A DNA stretch of 64,000 nt from Alphaproteobacteria bacterium. Lineage in GTDB: Bacteria > Pseudomonadota > Alphaproteobacteria > Sphingomonadales > Emcibacteraceae. Within the stretch, counting starts at the first letter, position 1, and every line of letters begins with the position of its first letter. The notes beneath the pieces are model-generated. The model had not been told where the DNA came from and did not search any database. It saw only the letters and a list, made by a program, of their open reading frames with translations. A program made the position numbers and the translations under genes. Shown here one piece after another: positions 1 through 9,168 of the stretch. The DNA is taken from assembly GCA_030428615.1 (NCBI GenBank), contig JAUIDN010000001.1, forward strand, positions 412,557 through 476,556, written 5' to 3'.

Positions 1-120
1 AAGTTCAAGAACTCTGCGCCTTAGAGGCGTAAATCTTGTTTCTCGTTCTTCGCAGATTTTTTGCGCAGCTTCAAGGGCTGTTTCGATGCAGGCATCATGA
101 TCATGCTTATGTTTTAACAC
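1..120 (-). CDS. Fur-family regulator, Zur-like (5' end only)
   Basis: The reverse strand reads a 40-codon open frame from a GTG at 120 to the window edge. It starts with a His/Asp-rich stretch (KHKHDHD), followed by an EAAQKICEERETRFTPLRRRVL segment (cut short here) that matches the N-terminal winged-helix start of Fur/Zur regulators, where the T-x-x-R-R-x-V-L motif is typical. A good ribosome site, GAGG at 127-130, sits 6 bases upstream of the GTG and decides the start. The family are metal-responsive DNA-binding repressors; the His-rich N terminus suggests Zur rather than Fur, but the metal-site residues lie outside the window. It is divergent from hisI, with an 89-base shared upstream region. 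Confidence 0.75.
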   Translation of the reverse strand, partial: MLKHKHDHDACIETALEAAQKICEERETRFTPLRRRVLEL

Positions 121-209
121 AGCTTACCTCTTATATTACTATTCCATAGAGACATTAAATGTGATATTGCCCTGATTGCTAAGGAATATCAAGTCATCTG
201 GAAAATATT

Positions 210-623
210 ATGGCGAGCACCAAAAATAACGACTTATTAGATCAGTTTATTGGGAAACTGAAATTTAACGCTGACGGTCTCATGCCCGCCATTGCTCAAG
301 ATGCCAGTTCAATGGAAGTCCTGATGATGGCATGGATGAATGATGTGGCCATAAAGGAAACACTTACGAGTGGACAAGTTTGCTATTTTTCCCGTTCGCG
401 ACAAAAGTTGTGGAAAAAAGGAGAAACATCGGGGCAGATTCAAATCCTGCAAAAATTCCGTGTTGATTGCGATCAAGATACAATATTATTGTTGGTGGAT
501 CAAGTTGGTGTCGCCTGTCACACCGGGCGCAGAAGCTGTTTTTTTGAAGAAGTTGACAAAAAAGGAAACGTTCAAATCATCGCAGAGGTGATAACCGACC
601 CCGACGAACTGTACCAAAAGTAA
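210..623 (+). CDS. hisI: Phosphoribosyl-AMP cyclohydrolase
   Basis: A 137-residue protein with the full HisI signature. It opens the adenine ring of phosphoribosyl-AMP to give ProFAR, the third step of histidine synthesis, in the cytoplasm. Visible motifs are MMAWMN (about 39-44), SRSRQKLWKKGETSG (about 62-76), the Mg-binding D-x-D-x-D (DCDQD, about 87-91) and the Zn-site cysteines in ACHTGRRSC (about 102-110). Length is normal for a stand-alone HisI without the HisE pyrophosphohydrolase domain. No other his gene is in the window, which fits the common alphaproteobacterial habit of keeping hisI apart from the main his cluster. It converges with arsR, the two stops lying 2 bases apart. Confidence 0.95.
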   Translation: MASTKNNDLLDQFIGKLKFNADGLMPAIAQDASSMEVLMMAWMNDVAIKETLTSGQVCYFSRSRQKLWKKGETSGQIQILQKFRVDCDQDTILLLVDQVGVACHTGRRSCFFEEVDKKGNVQIIAEVITDPDELYQK

Positions 624-625
624 AT

Positions 626-946
626 TTATCTATCAGGTGATGAAAAAGAGCATAATTCAGGCTTACCCTCACAACAGTCTGTTACCAGATAATCCATAAA
701 CAGCTTCGTATGTTCAATTTCCACTTTGTACTTCAGAATGCGACCTTCACGCGTGAAAGTTATTAAGCCAGCGTTGGTTAATATATTAAGATGCGAGGAT
801 AGCGTATTTTGAGCAACACCAAGCATTTCCGCAATCCTGCCTGCCGGCATCCCGTTCTTTCCTTGTTTTATTAACAAGCGAAAAACACTGAACCGGGTTG
901 GTTGTGCAAGGGCGGAAAGTATTTTTACCGCAATATCGTCGTTCAT
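626..946 (-). CDS. arsR: ArsR-family arsenic-responsive repressor
   Basis: A 106-residue winged-helix protein, the last gene of the gapdh-arsJ-arsR operon. Its ATG overlaps the arsJ stop (ATGA), so it is probably translationally coupled. The ALAQPTRFSVFRLL start and the AQNTLSSHLNILTNAGLI recognition helix are typical of ArsR/SmtB repressors. Instead of the classic ELCVC box in helix 3, it carries a C-terminal cysteine cluster (TDCCEGKPELC, about 90-100), the likely As(III) sensor as in other proteobacterial ArsRs of this type. It is inferred to bind the palindrome upstream of gapdh and so control its own operon. Confidence 0.9.
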   Translation of the reverse strand: MNDDIAVKILSALAQPTRFSVFRLLIKQGKNGMPAGRIAEMLGVAQNTLSSHLNILTNAGLITFTREGRILKYKVEIEHTKLFMDYLVTDCCEGKPELCSFSSPDR

Positions 947-2187
947 GAAACTTTCCTTTGATGATTAAGCGGCAAAGTCAATGCTACCGCTAAAATGACC
1001 ATAACGGTCGAAGTTATCAGACAAGCAGAAAGTCCATAAAGCTGATAGATCAGACCGGACAAAAACGTTCCCAAAACACGACCAATCGCATTTGCCATAT
1101 AATAAAACCCTATATTGAGAGACACGCTTTCCCGGTTGGCATACCCCACGATGAGGTAAGAATGAATGGCAGAATTTATGGCAAAAATGATCCCAAACAA
1201 TATAAGCCCTCCTATAAGCCAATTTGACGGATTGAGATCCGGGCTTAAATCATGGAGAAACGATTGCCCAAAATCGCTAATGCCAAAAGCTATCAATGCA
1301 GGGAAAACGCAGAGAACAGACCCCCAAATTTTTGCTGAAAGTGCCGCCGACATTGTACCGTGCTCATATTGAAGGAATTTGGGTACAAGTGCCTGGACCA
1401 ATCCATAGCCGATAACCCAAATCGCCATAAAAGCGCCGGTCTGATTAAAACTCCAATCAAAATTACTGACCAAAAACACAGGGACACCAACGACGAACCA
1501 AACATCGCGGCTGCAAAACAAAAACACCCGTGCAGCAGACAGGTAGTTTATTTCTCTTGATTTTGAGAAAATTTCTCTAAATTTCACCTTCCTGTTTAAT
1601 TTGCCAAAACCCTGATCCAGTAACATAAAACCAACAACTAACACGAACGCCAAACATACAGCCATAGACAGTAACGCATCCTTAAAACCAAGTGATTGAA
1701 GCAGGAATGCACCAACAAAGAAACCTGCACCTTTCAACGCATTCTTTGACCCGGTGAGTATTGACACCCACCTAAATAAAGTGGATTGATTGTCTTCTGC
1801 GACCACGAATTTAATGGCTGATTTGGAGCTCATTTTGGTCAGATCTTTTGCTATTCCTGAAAGCGCCTGAGATGCCATAACATAAAAAATCGACATGGCG
1901 ACTGTAAAACCTTCTGGTAAATAAGCTAAAACTGTCAAGGCAACAATTTGAAGAAAAAGTCCACTGTAAAGTGTTATTTTCAAGCCATACTTTGCACCAA
2001 GCCAGCCGCCAAACAGATTGGTAATCACACCCATAATTTCATAAAGAATAAAAAGAAACGCGAGATCAACGGGATTAAATCCCAGGCTGTGAAAATGCAA
2101 AAGAACAAGCATACGTAGTGCCCCATCGGTGAGCGTAAAGCCCCAATAGGACGCGGTAACAATGCTATAACTTCTAATGTCTGCCAT
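943..2187 (-). CDS. arsJ: ArsJ organoarsenical efflux permease (MFS)
   Basis: A 414-residue, roughly 12-helix major facilitator protein of the ArsJ type. ArsJ exports 1-arseno-3-phosphoglycerate, the unstable product made when GAPDH uses arsenate in place of phosphate, giving net arsenate resistance. Recognition rests on the family-like N terminus (SYWGFTLTDGALRMLVLLHF), the following GFNPVDLAFLFILYE segment, and the diagnostic pairing with a dedicated gapdh directly upstream. I chose ATG 2187 over an in-frame ATG 18 bases upstream because the latter lies inside gapdh and AGGGA sits properly before 2187. The gapdh TAA is separated from this ATG by a single base, so coupling is likely. Confidence 0.9.
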   Translation of the reverse strand: MADIRSYSIVTASYWGFTLTDGALRMLVLLHFHSLGFNPVDLAFLFILYEIMGVITNLFGGWLGAKYGLKITLYSGLFLQIVALTVLAYLPEGFTVAMSIFYVMASQALSGIAKDLTKMSSKSAIKFVVAEDNQSTLFRWVSILTGSKNALKGAGFFVGAFLLQSLGFKDALLSMAVCLAFVLVVGFMLLDQGFGKLNRKVKFREIFSKSREINYLSAARVFLFCSRDVWFVVGVPVFLVSNFDWSFNQTGAFMAIWVIGYGLVQALVPKFLQYEHGTMSAALSAKIWGSVLCVFPALIAFGISDFGQSFLHDLSPDLNPSNWLIGGLILFGIIFAINSAIHSYLIVGYANRESVSLNIGFYYMANAIGRVLGTFLSGLIYQLYGLSACLITSTVMVILAVALTLPLNHQRKVS

Positions 2188-2188
2188 A

Positions 2189-3196
2189 TTACATCCCTGA
2201 TGCAATCATCTTTGCAAGTTCAGCCATTCTGTGTACATATCCCCATTCGTTATCATACCACGCGTAAACCTTAAGCTGGGTATCATTCACAACCATTGTC
2301 GATTGCGCATCAATAATCGAAGAACGCGGATCATTCAAATAATCAACCGATACCAATGGCCGTTCTTCGTAGCCCAAAATACCGGAAAGGTAACTTTCCG
2401 ACGCTTCCCTGAATAACCGGTTGATTTCATCACTGGTAACAGATTTATTCATTTCAAACACACAATCCGTGAGTGATGCGTTTAATAATGGAACCCTGAC
2501 CGCATGACCGTTTAATCTTCCTTTAAGTTCCGGGTAAATTAACGTGATCGCGGTTGCAGAACCCGTCGTCGTTGGGATCATTGATGTAAGACCTGACCGC
2601 GCCCTTCTAAGATCATTATGCGGTGCATCAACAATGACCTGTGTATTCGTAATGTCATGAATTGTCGTGATAGAACCGTGCTTAATTCCAATTTTTTCAT
2701 GAAGCACCTTTACTACCGGCGCGAGACAATTTGTGGTGCAAGAAGCCGCAGTAATCAGATCATGCTTTTCAGGGTCATATAAATGATGGTTTACACCCAT
2801 CACCAGGTTTAGCGCGCCTTCTTCTTTCACGGGTGCCGAGACGAGGATTTTTTTTATGCCTTTATCATAATAAGGTGACAACAACGCCCGCGATTTAAAT
2901 TTACCGGAACATTCGATTACGATATCCACGTCATCACCTGACCATGGTATGTCGGCGGGATTTTTATGTTGGCTATAAGCAATATTCCTACTGTCAACGG
3001 TAATAAAACCATTTCCGAAATCCGTATCCTTATCAAAAATGCCATGCACTGAATCAAATTTTAATAGATGCGCACTCGTCTGCGCAGAAGCATTTGGTTC
3101 ATTAATCGCTACAAGTGATAATTGCTCATTATTCGGAAGAACACGGGCAAAAAGTCTTCCCATCCGCCCGAAACCGTTTATCGCTACTTTCTTCAT
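2189..3196 (-). CDS. Arsenic-operon glyceraldehyde-3-phosphate dehydrogenase
   Basis: A 335-residue complete GAPDH: Rossmann motif GFGRMGR (about 8-14), catalytic SCTTNC with Cys153, His180 in TTIHDIT, and the C-terminal [12 protein letters not shown] segment. First gene of the operon with arsJ and arsR. In characterised ArsJ systems the partner GAPDH adds arsenate to glyceraldehyde-3-phosphate to form 1-arseno-3-phosphoglycerate for ArsJ to expel; the same role is inferred here. The ordinary glycolytic gapA would be elsewhere in the genome. A conserved promoter/operator lies 26-54 bases upstream of the ATG. Strong AGGGG-like ribosome site (rc of 3202-3206). Confidence 0.92.
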   Translation of the reverse strand: MKKVAINGFGRMGRLFARVLPNNEQLSLVAINEPNASAQTSAHLLKFDSVHGIFDKDTDFGNGFITVDSRNIAYSQHKNPADIPWSGDDVDIVIECSGKFKSRALLSPYYDKGIKKILVSAPVKEEGALNLVMGVNHHLYDPEKHDLITAASCTTNCLAPVVKVLHEKIGIKHGSITTIHDITNTQVIVDAPHNDLRRARSGLTSMIPTTTGSATAITLIYPELKGRLNGHAVRVPLLNASLTDCVFEMNKSVTSDEINRLFREASESYLSGILGYEERPLVSVDYLNDPRSSIIDAQSTMVVNDTQLKVYAWYDNEWGYVHRMAELAKMIASGM

Positions 3197-3221
3197 AACA
3201 ACCCCTTTTTATTTATATATC

Positions 3222-3250
3222 AATATATCGACAAATATCGATATTTCTAA
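3222..3250 (-). promoter_or_regulatory. Promoter with ArsR-type operator in the spacer
   Basis: On the minus strand a TTAGAA (-35-like, 3250-3245) and TATATT (-10, 3227-3222) are separated by exactly 17 bases. The spacer holds most of a perfect 14-base palindrome, AAATATCGATATTT (3233-3246), and a second TCGATAT copy follows one helical turn later. A repressor on this site would block polymerase directly. ArsR as the binding protein is inference from operon membership. Confidence 0.6.
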
Positions 3251-3324
3251 GGGGATACAAGTGAATTATTTATGACTAAAGGAATTTGAGACGTGTTAAG
3301 CCGTGGATCAATTTTTTTGGCCAC

Positions 3325-3352
3325 AAAAAAAGGAGCCAATGGCTCCTTTTTT
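3325..3352 (-). terminator. Rho-independent terminator after iorB
   Basis: Stem GGAGCC / GGCTCC (3332-3346, three-base loop) flanked by an A7 run on one side and T6 on the other, so it can work in both directions. It sits 20 bases past the iorB stop and ends the minus-strand block. Confidence 0.85.
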
Positions 3353-3372
3353 ATCTTAAAATCTTGATCGTT

Positions 3373-5592
3373 TTAGGCGCTCATCGCCTGCTCAAGCTGA
3401 TCGGCAATAGGCAGTTTCCGTATCCGAACACCACATGCATCATAAATCGCATTACAAAGAGCAGGAATTGCCGCCGGAAGCGCCATTTCACCCATACCGC
3501 GCGGCTCAATGTTGTTTTTGGCGACTTCTGCGTCAAACTGGGTCGGCGCCGACGCAATTCGCGCCATTTGATAGGTATCAAAATTATTGGTCACCACACG
3601 TCCGCCTTCAATTTCAATCTTTTGACCAAGGGCAGCACTAAAGCCATCCAGGGTTCCGCCTTCGATCTGACCTTTACAGCCAAGCGGGTTTATCACGACA
3701 CCCGGGTCACATGCGCCGGAAGCTTTAACAATGGTCAGTGTACCATCATCATCAACCTTGACTTCAACCACAGCGGCAGCATAACCGCCAAATGTCATGA
3801 AGCTTGCGACACCCATACCGTGCCCTTTCGGAAGTTGTTTGCCCCATCCTGCATTTTTGGCAGCGATTTGAAGAACGTTTATAAACCGATCCGCACGCAT
3901 AAAATCACTACTGAAGCCGGGATGCGGCGTGTCACCGGTTTCACGGAACATATCCAGACGGTATTCAAGGGGGTCTTTCCCGGCCAGATGCGCCATTTCA
4001 TCAACGAATGACTGCATGGCGTACCCGGCAACATTCTCCGTCGGACCACGCCACGGACCACTTGGGAGAACCTGTTTATGCACAACTTCACCACGGTAGT
4101 TCGGAATATGATGTGCCGGAAAGGCATGCTGCGCAAAATCATTGTCCGTTGAACAATGGAGATAGTTCGCCGCAACAATTTTTCCATTCTCATCAAGACC
4201 GCCACGGAAAACGTGACGCCCTTTCGGATTATAAAAATCCTGCTCAAGGTCATCTTCACGTGTCCAGATTACCTTAACCGGCTTTCCTGCCGCTTTTGAA
4301 CAAAGTGCCGCTTCGGTAACGGCATCGACAATAAACTTACGCCCGAAACCTGACCCGATACGCGTAATCGTTACATCAAACTGGTCGTGCGTATAGCCCG
4401 GGAACACCTGCATTAAATCATTCATCACACGGTTGACGGTCTGATTTCCGGCAATAACCGTAATTTTATCATCTTTCACATCCGCAATACCGCATGGTGT
4501 TTCCATGGTCGCATGCGCCCAATAAGGTTGCTCATAAGCAACCTCAAGGGTTTTATCCGCAGCGGCATAGGCGGCATCAAAATCACCATGTTCAATTTTA
4601 ACCTCGCGGTCACCACTTTCGACCATTTTATCAAATTCGCTATCGATCCACGCATTGTCAGCATGCGCCCACATGCTGTCATCCCATTCAATGTCAAGCG
4701 CATCTCTACCTTTAAGGGCGGCCCAGTGATTATCCGCGATGATCGCCACACCATCGGCGATGATCTTCTGCTTGCTGCGGTCTTCCGGAATTCTATGAAT
4801 GCGGACGACTTTGCGGACACCTGGCACTTTAAGCGCTGCGGTATCGTCGTAAGATTTCACCAATCCGTCGATATAAGGGCAACGGGCGATCACCGCATTA
4901 AGCATGCCCGGTAGTTCCATATCCATACAATAGATCGGATTGCCTACCGCAATATCCGTTGCCGCTTTTTGTGGTTGATCTGTCCCGATGATTTTATATT
5001 CAGAATAATCCTTAAGTTTCGGCTCCTCATCAAGAGTCACATTTGCGGCCGCATCAACAAGGCTTCCGTAACTTACACGGTTAGAACCATGTACTATATA
5101 ACCCTTATCTGTTTTAAGATCGCCTACTGCAACATTCACCATTTCCGAAGCAGCCTTGACGAGCCGCGCTCGCGCCTCAGCACCAGCCTGACGCAACATG
5201 ACATAGGAGCGGCGGATAGCCTGACTACCACCAGTTGACTGATGAATCGGCTGGCCTTTATATTCTTCGTCAGCATGACCGCGTTGACCACGTTCTTTCT
5301 TATATAGCGGTGGAAGTTTTTCGACTTTGACCTTTTCAAAATCAACATCCAGTTCTTCCGCAACAATCATCGGAAGCGCAGTACTGACACCCGTACCGTC
5401 ATCGGGAACCGAATAACCGATTGTAATTGTGTTATCCCGGTCGATTTTAAGGTAAAACCCAAGGTTCGTATCCAGATTACGGTAGCGATCGCCACCCATA
5501 TCTTGTGCAAAACTGAAATTAGGGGCTGTTATAACAAGCGCACCTGTCGCAGCGGAAACCTGTAAGAAACGTCTTCTTGATAAATCCTGCAT
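3373..5592 (-). CDS. iorB: Isoquinoline 1-oxidoreductase-type Mo-hydroxylase, large subunit
   Basis: A 739-residue molybdopterin-cytosine-dinucleotide hydroxylase subunit of the xanthine dehydrogenase superfamily. A twin-arginine leader (SRRRFLQ, about 5-11, then a hydrophobic stretch ending SFAQ near 29) predicts periplasmic location. Motifs include GSGFGRKFIVDAV (about 391-403) and the C-terminal GMGEMALPAAIPALCNAIY, whose Glu is the expected catalytic base. These enzymes hydroxylate N-heterocycles or aldehydes with water as oxygen source. The ATG lies one base after the iorA stop, so the two are coupled. The substrate cannot be told; IorB homologues include many uncharacterised aldehyde or heterocycle oxidoreductases. 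No cytochrome c partner or XdhC-like cofactor chaperone is adjacent, although close homologues often have them. Confidence 0.88.
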   Translation of the reverse strand: MQDLSRRRFLQVSAATGALVITAPNFSFAQDMGGDRYRNLDTNLGFYLKIDRDNTITIGYSVPDDGTGVSTALPMIVAEELDVDFEKVKVEKLPPLYKKERGQRGHADEEYKGQPIHQSTGGSQAIRRSYVMLRQAGAEARARLVKAASEMVNVAVGDLKTDKGYIVHGSNRVSYGSLVDAAANVTLDEEPKLKDYSEYKIIGTDQPQKAATDIAVGNPIYCMDMELPGMLNAVIARCPYIDGLVKSYDDTAALKVPGVRKVVRIHRIPEDRSKQKIIADGVAIIADNHWAALKGRDALDIEWDDSMWAHADNAWIDSEFDKMVESGDREVKIEHGDFDAAYAAADKTLEVAYEQPYWAHATMETPCGIADVKDDKITVIAGNQTVNRVMNDLMQVFPGYTHDQFDVTITRIGSGFGRKFIVDAVTEAALCSKAAGKPVKVIWTREDDLEQDFYNPKGRHVFRGGLDENGKIVAANYLHCSTDNDFAQHAFPAHHIPNYRGEVVHKQVLPSGPWRGPTENVAGYAMQSFVDEMAHLAGKDPLEYRLDMFRETGDTPHPGFSSDFMRADRFINVLQIAAKNAGWGKQLPKGHGMGVASFMTFGGYAAAVVEVKVDDDGTLTIVKASGACDPGVVINPLGCKGQIEGGTLDGFSAALGQKIEIEGGRVVTNNFDTYQMARIASAPTQFDAEVAKNNIEPRGMGEMALPAAIPALCNAIYDACGVRIRKLPIADQLEQAMSA

Positions 5593-5593
5593 A

Positions 5594-6058
5594 TTACATC
5601 TCCCCCCTTAAATATCCTGCGGCACGGTGAATGGCCCTTCGAATACGCATATAACTTGCACAGCGGCAAAGATTATCAATATTGTCATTGATATCTTCAT
5701 CTGTCGGGTTTGGATATTCTTTAAGAAACGATGCTGCGGCCATAATTTGTCCGCTTTGACAGAAACCGCATTGCGACACGTCTTCATCGATCCAGGCACG
5801 CTGCACTGCGTGCAATTGTTCTTCATTGCCTAGACCTTCAATCGTTGTGATGTCCTCACCTTCAATTGCTGCCATTGGAACAGAACAGCTTCGCTGCGCC
5901 ACACCACCGATATGAACCGTGCAGGCACCGCACATGGCAATACCGCAGCCGAATTTGGTTCCTCTCAATTTTGCGTCATCGCGTAAATACCACAGAAGCG
6001 GCATATCCTCATCACCGTTAAATGTATGGGATTTACCGTTCACCGTAAATTTAACCAT
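5594..6058 (-). CDS. iorA: 2Fe-2S subunit of the Mo-hydroxylase
   Basis: A 154-residue protein with two [2Fe-2S] clusters: plant-type ferredoxin Cys38, Cys43, Cys46, Cys58 and the helical C-terminal cluster Cys97, Cys100, Cys131, Cys133 (CGFCQSG and CRCASYMRIR). It passes electrons from the Mo site of IorB to an outside acceptor. It has no signal peptide, so it is presumably carried across the membrane bound to the Tat-tagged IorB, as is known for other Tat hetero-oligomers. Strong ribosome site. The next gene upstream, the TRAP permease, ends 84 bases away, so a common transcript is possible. Confidence 0.92.
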   Translation of the reverse strand: MVKFTVNGKSHTFNGDEDMPLLWYLRDDAKLRGTKFGCGIAMCGACTVHIGGVAQRSCSVPMAAIEGEDITTIEGLGNEEQLHAVQRAWIDEDVSQCGFCQSGQIMAAASFLKEYPNPTDEDINDNIDNLCRCASYMRIRRAIHRAAGYLRGEM

Positions 6059-6142
6059 AATACCCTCTTATTTTGAATTAATATTCACTTTTAATGATAC
6101 GATATAACATAATTTTGAAAAATAAAACAGAACCTTTTGTTA

Positions 6143-8041
6143 TTATTTTACGACACCCAAAAAGCGATTACCATAAAAAATCGCCACGATCCCGATTAAG
6201 ATGATCCCGTAAATAAGCTGATTTTCGCTGCCAAGCCAAATTGAAGCGGAGCCAACAAGGATGCTCACCATAAAGTCGATTGATCCATATAGATTAGAAC
6301 TTTTTCTGTCGCTTGAAAGGAAGGTAAGCGCCCGCGCAAGCAATATGCCCGCGATGCCAAGCAGAATGGATGTAATTGCAATATCCCTCCATTCCCCGAG
6401 CAATAAGATCTCAGGATTATAAACAAAATAAAACGGGATAATGAATGCAGAAAGACCCAGCTTTAGCCCTTCAATGCTTGTCGCTTTCATATCCGCCTTC
6501 GCGAGGCTGGCCGCAGCATAGGACGCGATTGCAACAGGTGGAGTCAACATCGACGCAAGACCAAAATAAAATACAAAAAAGTGGGCGGCAATCGGTGGCA
6601 CCCCCATTTCGGCGATCGAAGGCGCAAGCAACATCGCAACGATGATATAGACAGCAGATGTCGGCATGCCCATTCCAAGGATGATCGAAATAAATGCGGT
6701 AAGCAGAAGCATTACAAATAAACCATACATTTCACCCACGTCACTCAGCGCAAGTGCGAGGCTGAAACCAAGCCCGCTCATATTTATCACGCCAATGATG
6801 ATACCAGCGCCCGCGCAGATCATGATCAGTAACGTAAATGGCTTACCAAGATACACGATCGACTGGTAGACGGTATCTATACCCGGTAGTTTACGATGTT
6901 TGATAAAAGCAAGTATCAACAGGGACAATGTGGCATAAAGCGCTGATTTTGCCGGGTTGAAGCTTAAAACGAACAAAAAGAATATCAGCACCAGCAGCGG
7001 TATAATAAATATCCAGCCGGCCTTTAAAACATCCTTTACCCGCGGCGTTTCCGAAGCCTCAAGCCCTGTCATGCCCTTATCACGGGCAAAAAAGTCGATC
7101 TGGCAGAAAAGAAACAAATAATAGATGATCGCCGGTATGATTGCCGAAGCAACGATGGTCGCGTAGGGCAATTCCAGATATTCGGCAATGATAAATGCTG
7201 TTGCCCCCATCACTGGTGGGGCAAGTTGGCTTCCGTTTGACGCGACGGCTTCAATCCCGGCGGCCATCGGGCCGGAAAAACCATTTCGCTTCATAAGCGG
7301 GATTGAAACCATGCCTGTGGACATAATGTTTGCTACTGTTGCGCCGCTTACGGTGCCCATCAGCGAGCTGCCGACAACCGCAACTTTCGCGGGGCCACCA
7401 CGTCTTTTTCCAATCATTGCCATGGCGATATCTGAAAAAAAGCTTGTCGCGCCGCTGGCCTGCATCACCTGCCCGAGAACAAGAAAACCAAGAATAAGGC
7501 TTCCCGCAACGGTCATAATAAATCCCAGAACCGCGCTTCCATCAGTATAAAGATAAACAAATAATCGATCCGGATCGTTTTGCGCGCCTTCAAACATACC
7601 CGGCGCGTTATGACCAAAAAGCCCGTAAATGAGGGAAAGTACGATAACCGCAGCCATTCCCTTCCCGGCTGTCTTTCGAACCCCTTCGCAAAGAAGCACT
7701 ATAGCAACTATTGCTAGTGCGACCTTTAGCGGGGGGCGTTCATGCTGGCTTAAAAGCCAACTTTCATAATTATAGGCACAGATCAGCCAGGAAAGCGCCG
7801 CAACCGCCGCCAAACCATAATCCAGATATCCTGATCGTTCACCATAAGGCCAATAAATAAACGACGCTGCAAGCGCAAATGCAATCAGAAATCCCAGATA
7901 GTTTCCGTCAAGCACCGCCAATCCCAGTTGAAGCGGCACACCGGCAATCCAGCAGATGCCAAATAGAGCCGGCAGACCGAACAGGAATGTTTTAAATATT
8001 TTCTGATTTGTTGATTCAGGTATTTGGGCACTCTCACTCAC
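6143..8041 (-). CDS. TRAP transporter fused permease (4TM/12TM), TAXI type
   Basis: A 632-residue very hydrophobic protein. The N-terminal third resembles the small DctQ-like membrane subunit and the remainder the DctM large subunit, with GSSLMGTVSGATVANIMSTG (about 227-246) and GMGMPTSAVYIIVAMLLAP (about 459-477) matching the two hairpin/substrate-site repeats. The family takes up organic acids using a sodium or proton gradient together with a periplasmic binding protein. The binding protein gene ends seven bases upstream, so the pair forms one transporter. Substrate unknown. Confidence 0.92.
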   Translation of the reverse strand: MSESAQIPESTNQKIFKTFLFGLPALFGICWIAGVPLQLGLAVLDGNYLGFLIAFALAASFIYWPYGERSGYLDYGLAAVAALSWLICAYNYESWLLSQHERPPLKVALAIVAIVLLCEGVRKTAGKGMAAVIVLSLIYGLFGHNAPGMFEGAQNDPDRLFVYLYTDGSAVLGFIMTVAGSLILGFLVLGQVMQASGATSFFSDIAMAMIGKRRGGPAKVAVVGSSLMGTVSGATVANIMSTGMVSIPLMKRNGFSGPMAAGIEAVASNGSQLAPPVMGATAFIIAEYLELPYATIVASAIIPAIIYYLFLFCQIDFFARDKGMTGLEASETPRVKDVLKAGWIFIIPLLVLIFFLFVLSFNPAKSALYATLSLLILAFIKHRKLPGIDTVYQSIVYLGKPFTLLIMICAGAGIIIGVINMSGLGFSLALALSDVGEMYGLFVMLLLTAFISIILGMGMPTSAVYIIVAMLLAPSIAEMGVPPIAAHFFVFYFGLASMLTPPVAIASYAAASLAKADMKATSIEGLKLGLSAFIIPFYFVYNPEILLLGEWRDIAITSILLGIAGILLARALTFLSSDRKSSNLYGSIDFMVSILVGSASIWLGSENQLIYGIILIGIVAIFYGNRFLGVVK

Positions 8042-8048
8042 AGCGGTT

Positions 8049-9065
8049 TTATTTCCATAGATCTAACAGTTTTTGATTTCGCTGCTCGGCCGCATCATCC
8101 CAAACAGCGGACCCAGCGCCACTTTTATAATAATCGATTGCCGCTTTATGATACGGGACAGTTTGCGAAAAATGCACAAAATCACGCGTTGAAAAATTTT
8201 TAAATCCCGGATAATCATTTTGCATATCGCCCCACTTAGAGTGCAATACGTCAAGAATTTTGACGACATCCTCATCCTCAAGGGTTTTTGGCACCATAAG
8301 ATACATATCCATTGCAAAAATTCTGGTTTCCGTTTCAACCCCCGGGTGTTCGCCAGCATTCACAAGATAGGCACGAAGCCCCGGCGCCGATGAATTGATC
8401 AGATTTTTTTCAAAACCTTCCTTCTTCAAATTTAAGACCCTTATGCCCGCCGTTGCGTTGGCTTTCCTGACCGCTGCCATACTGACACTGCCGGGCGCGG
8501 CATCGGCATTACCTTCAACGACCGCTTCAACCCCCTGTCCTACACCGGAAACTGTAATCGGCTGTACTTCATCGCCATTTAATCCGGCAGCTTCAAGCAT
8601 CGCATAAGCCATCGTGCTTACCGCCGGTGCCGCTGTGATATTCAGTACGACTTTCTTTCCTTTAAGATCGGATATGGTCTCAATGCCGGCCCCTCTGCGG
8701 CTGATGAAGGCAAATGGCATGGCAAAAAGGCGCGCGGCGACACGGATATCCTTATTGGGTTCGGTACCAATCCCGGCATAGGCCGTGCCCATCCCCGCCA
8801 TAGACGTCAAACCCATTTCAAGCTCTCCGGCATTAATAAGTGGTATAAAGCCACTTGGCCCGACATAGGGCTGCGCCGTCACTCGCATTCGCAGGTCCTG
8901 TTGCATGTGTTTTGCGAGCACCGTGCCAAGCGAATGCATGCTACTGCCTATAAACCCGGTCCCAATGTTAAATTGTTTACGAGCGGCCATTGATGGCACC
9001 ACAGATGATATCAACATTGCAGCGGTTGATACGGCCAAACACACATTCTTAAACCTGTTTTTCAT
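8049..9065 (-). CDS. TAXI-family TRAP solute-binding protein
   Basis: A 338-residue periplasmic protein with a signal peptide (cleavage likely after PSMAA near 28) and the typical TAXI opening FNIGTGFIGSSMHSLGTVLA (about 33-52). Later segments such as DLKGKKVVLNITAAPAVS follow the two-lobe binding-protein fold. It captures the solute for the fused permease immediately downstream. TAXI proteins are known for organic acids such as glutamate or 2-oxoglutarate, but many are uncharacterised; the neighbouring iorAB genes do not fix the ligand. A 103-base gap with an inverted repeat separates it from fhs. Confidence 0.92.
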   Translation of the reverse strand: MKNRFKNVCLAVSTAAMLISSVVPSMAARKQFNIGTGFIGSSMHSLGTVLAKHMQQDLRMRVTAQPYVGPSGFIPLINAGELEMGLTSMAGMGTAYAGIGTEPNKDIRVAARLFAMPFAFISRRGAGIETISDLKGKKVVLNITAAPAVSTMAYAMLEAAGLNGDEVQPITVSGVGQGVEAVVEGNADAAPGSVSMAAVRKANATAGIRVLNLKKEGFEKNLINSSAPGLRAYLVNAGEHPGVETETRIFAMDMYLMVPKTLEDEDVVKILDVLHSKWGDMQNDYPGFKNFSTRDFVHFSQTVPYHKAAIDYYKSGAGSAVWDDAAEQRNQKLLDLWK

Positions 9066-9069
9066 ATTT

Positions 9070-9118
9070 TAAGATGATACCCTTTTATATTTTGCAATAA
9101 CATATCATTTTCATCTTA
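9070..9118 (-). repeat. Inverted repeat in the TAXI leader
   Basis: TAAGATGA (9070-9077) and TCATCTTA (9111-9118) are perfect 8-base inverted arms around 33 A+T-rich bases, just ahead of the TAXI start. It could be a leader hairpin or a protein site; no family is recognised. Confidence 0.4.
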
Positions 9119-9168
9119 GCGAATTTAAGGATGAATTCAATATATCAATAGGAAATAGGATTTGGCGC

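Noticed and set aside
152..162. ACATTAAATGT palindrome between zur and hisI as a Zur box
   Set aside because: Too short and A+T-rich; it lacks the longer GTNATNNNATNAC-like pattern expected of proteobacterial Zur sites.
3286..4011. 241-codon plus-strand open frame opposite iorB
   Set aside because: It is the antisense shadow of the conserved C-terminal end of iorB, with no ribosome site and no recognisable protein pattern.
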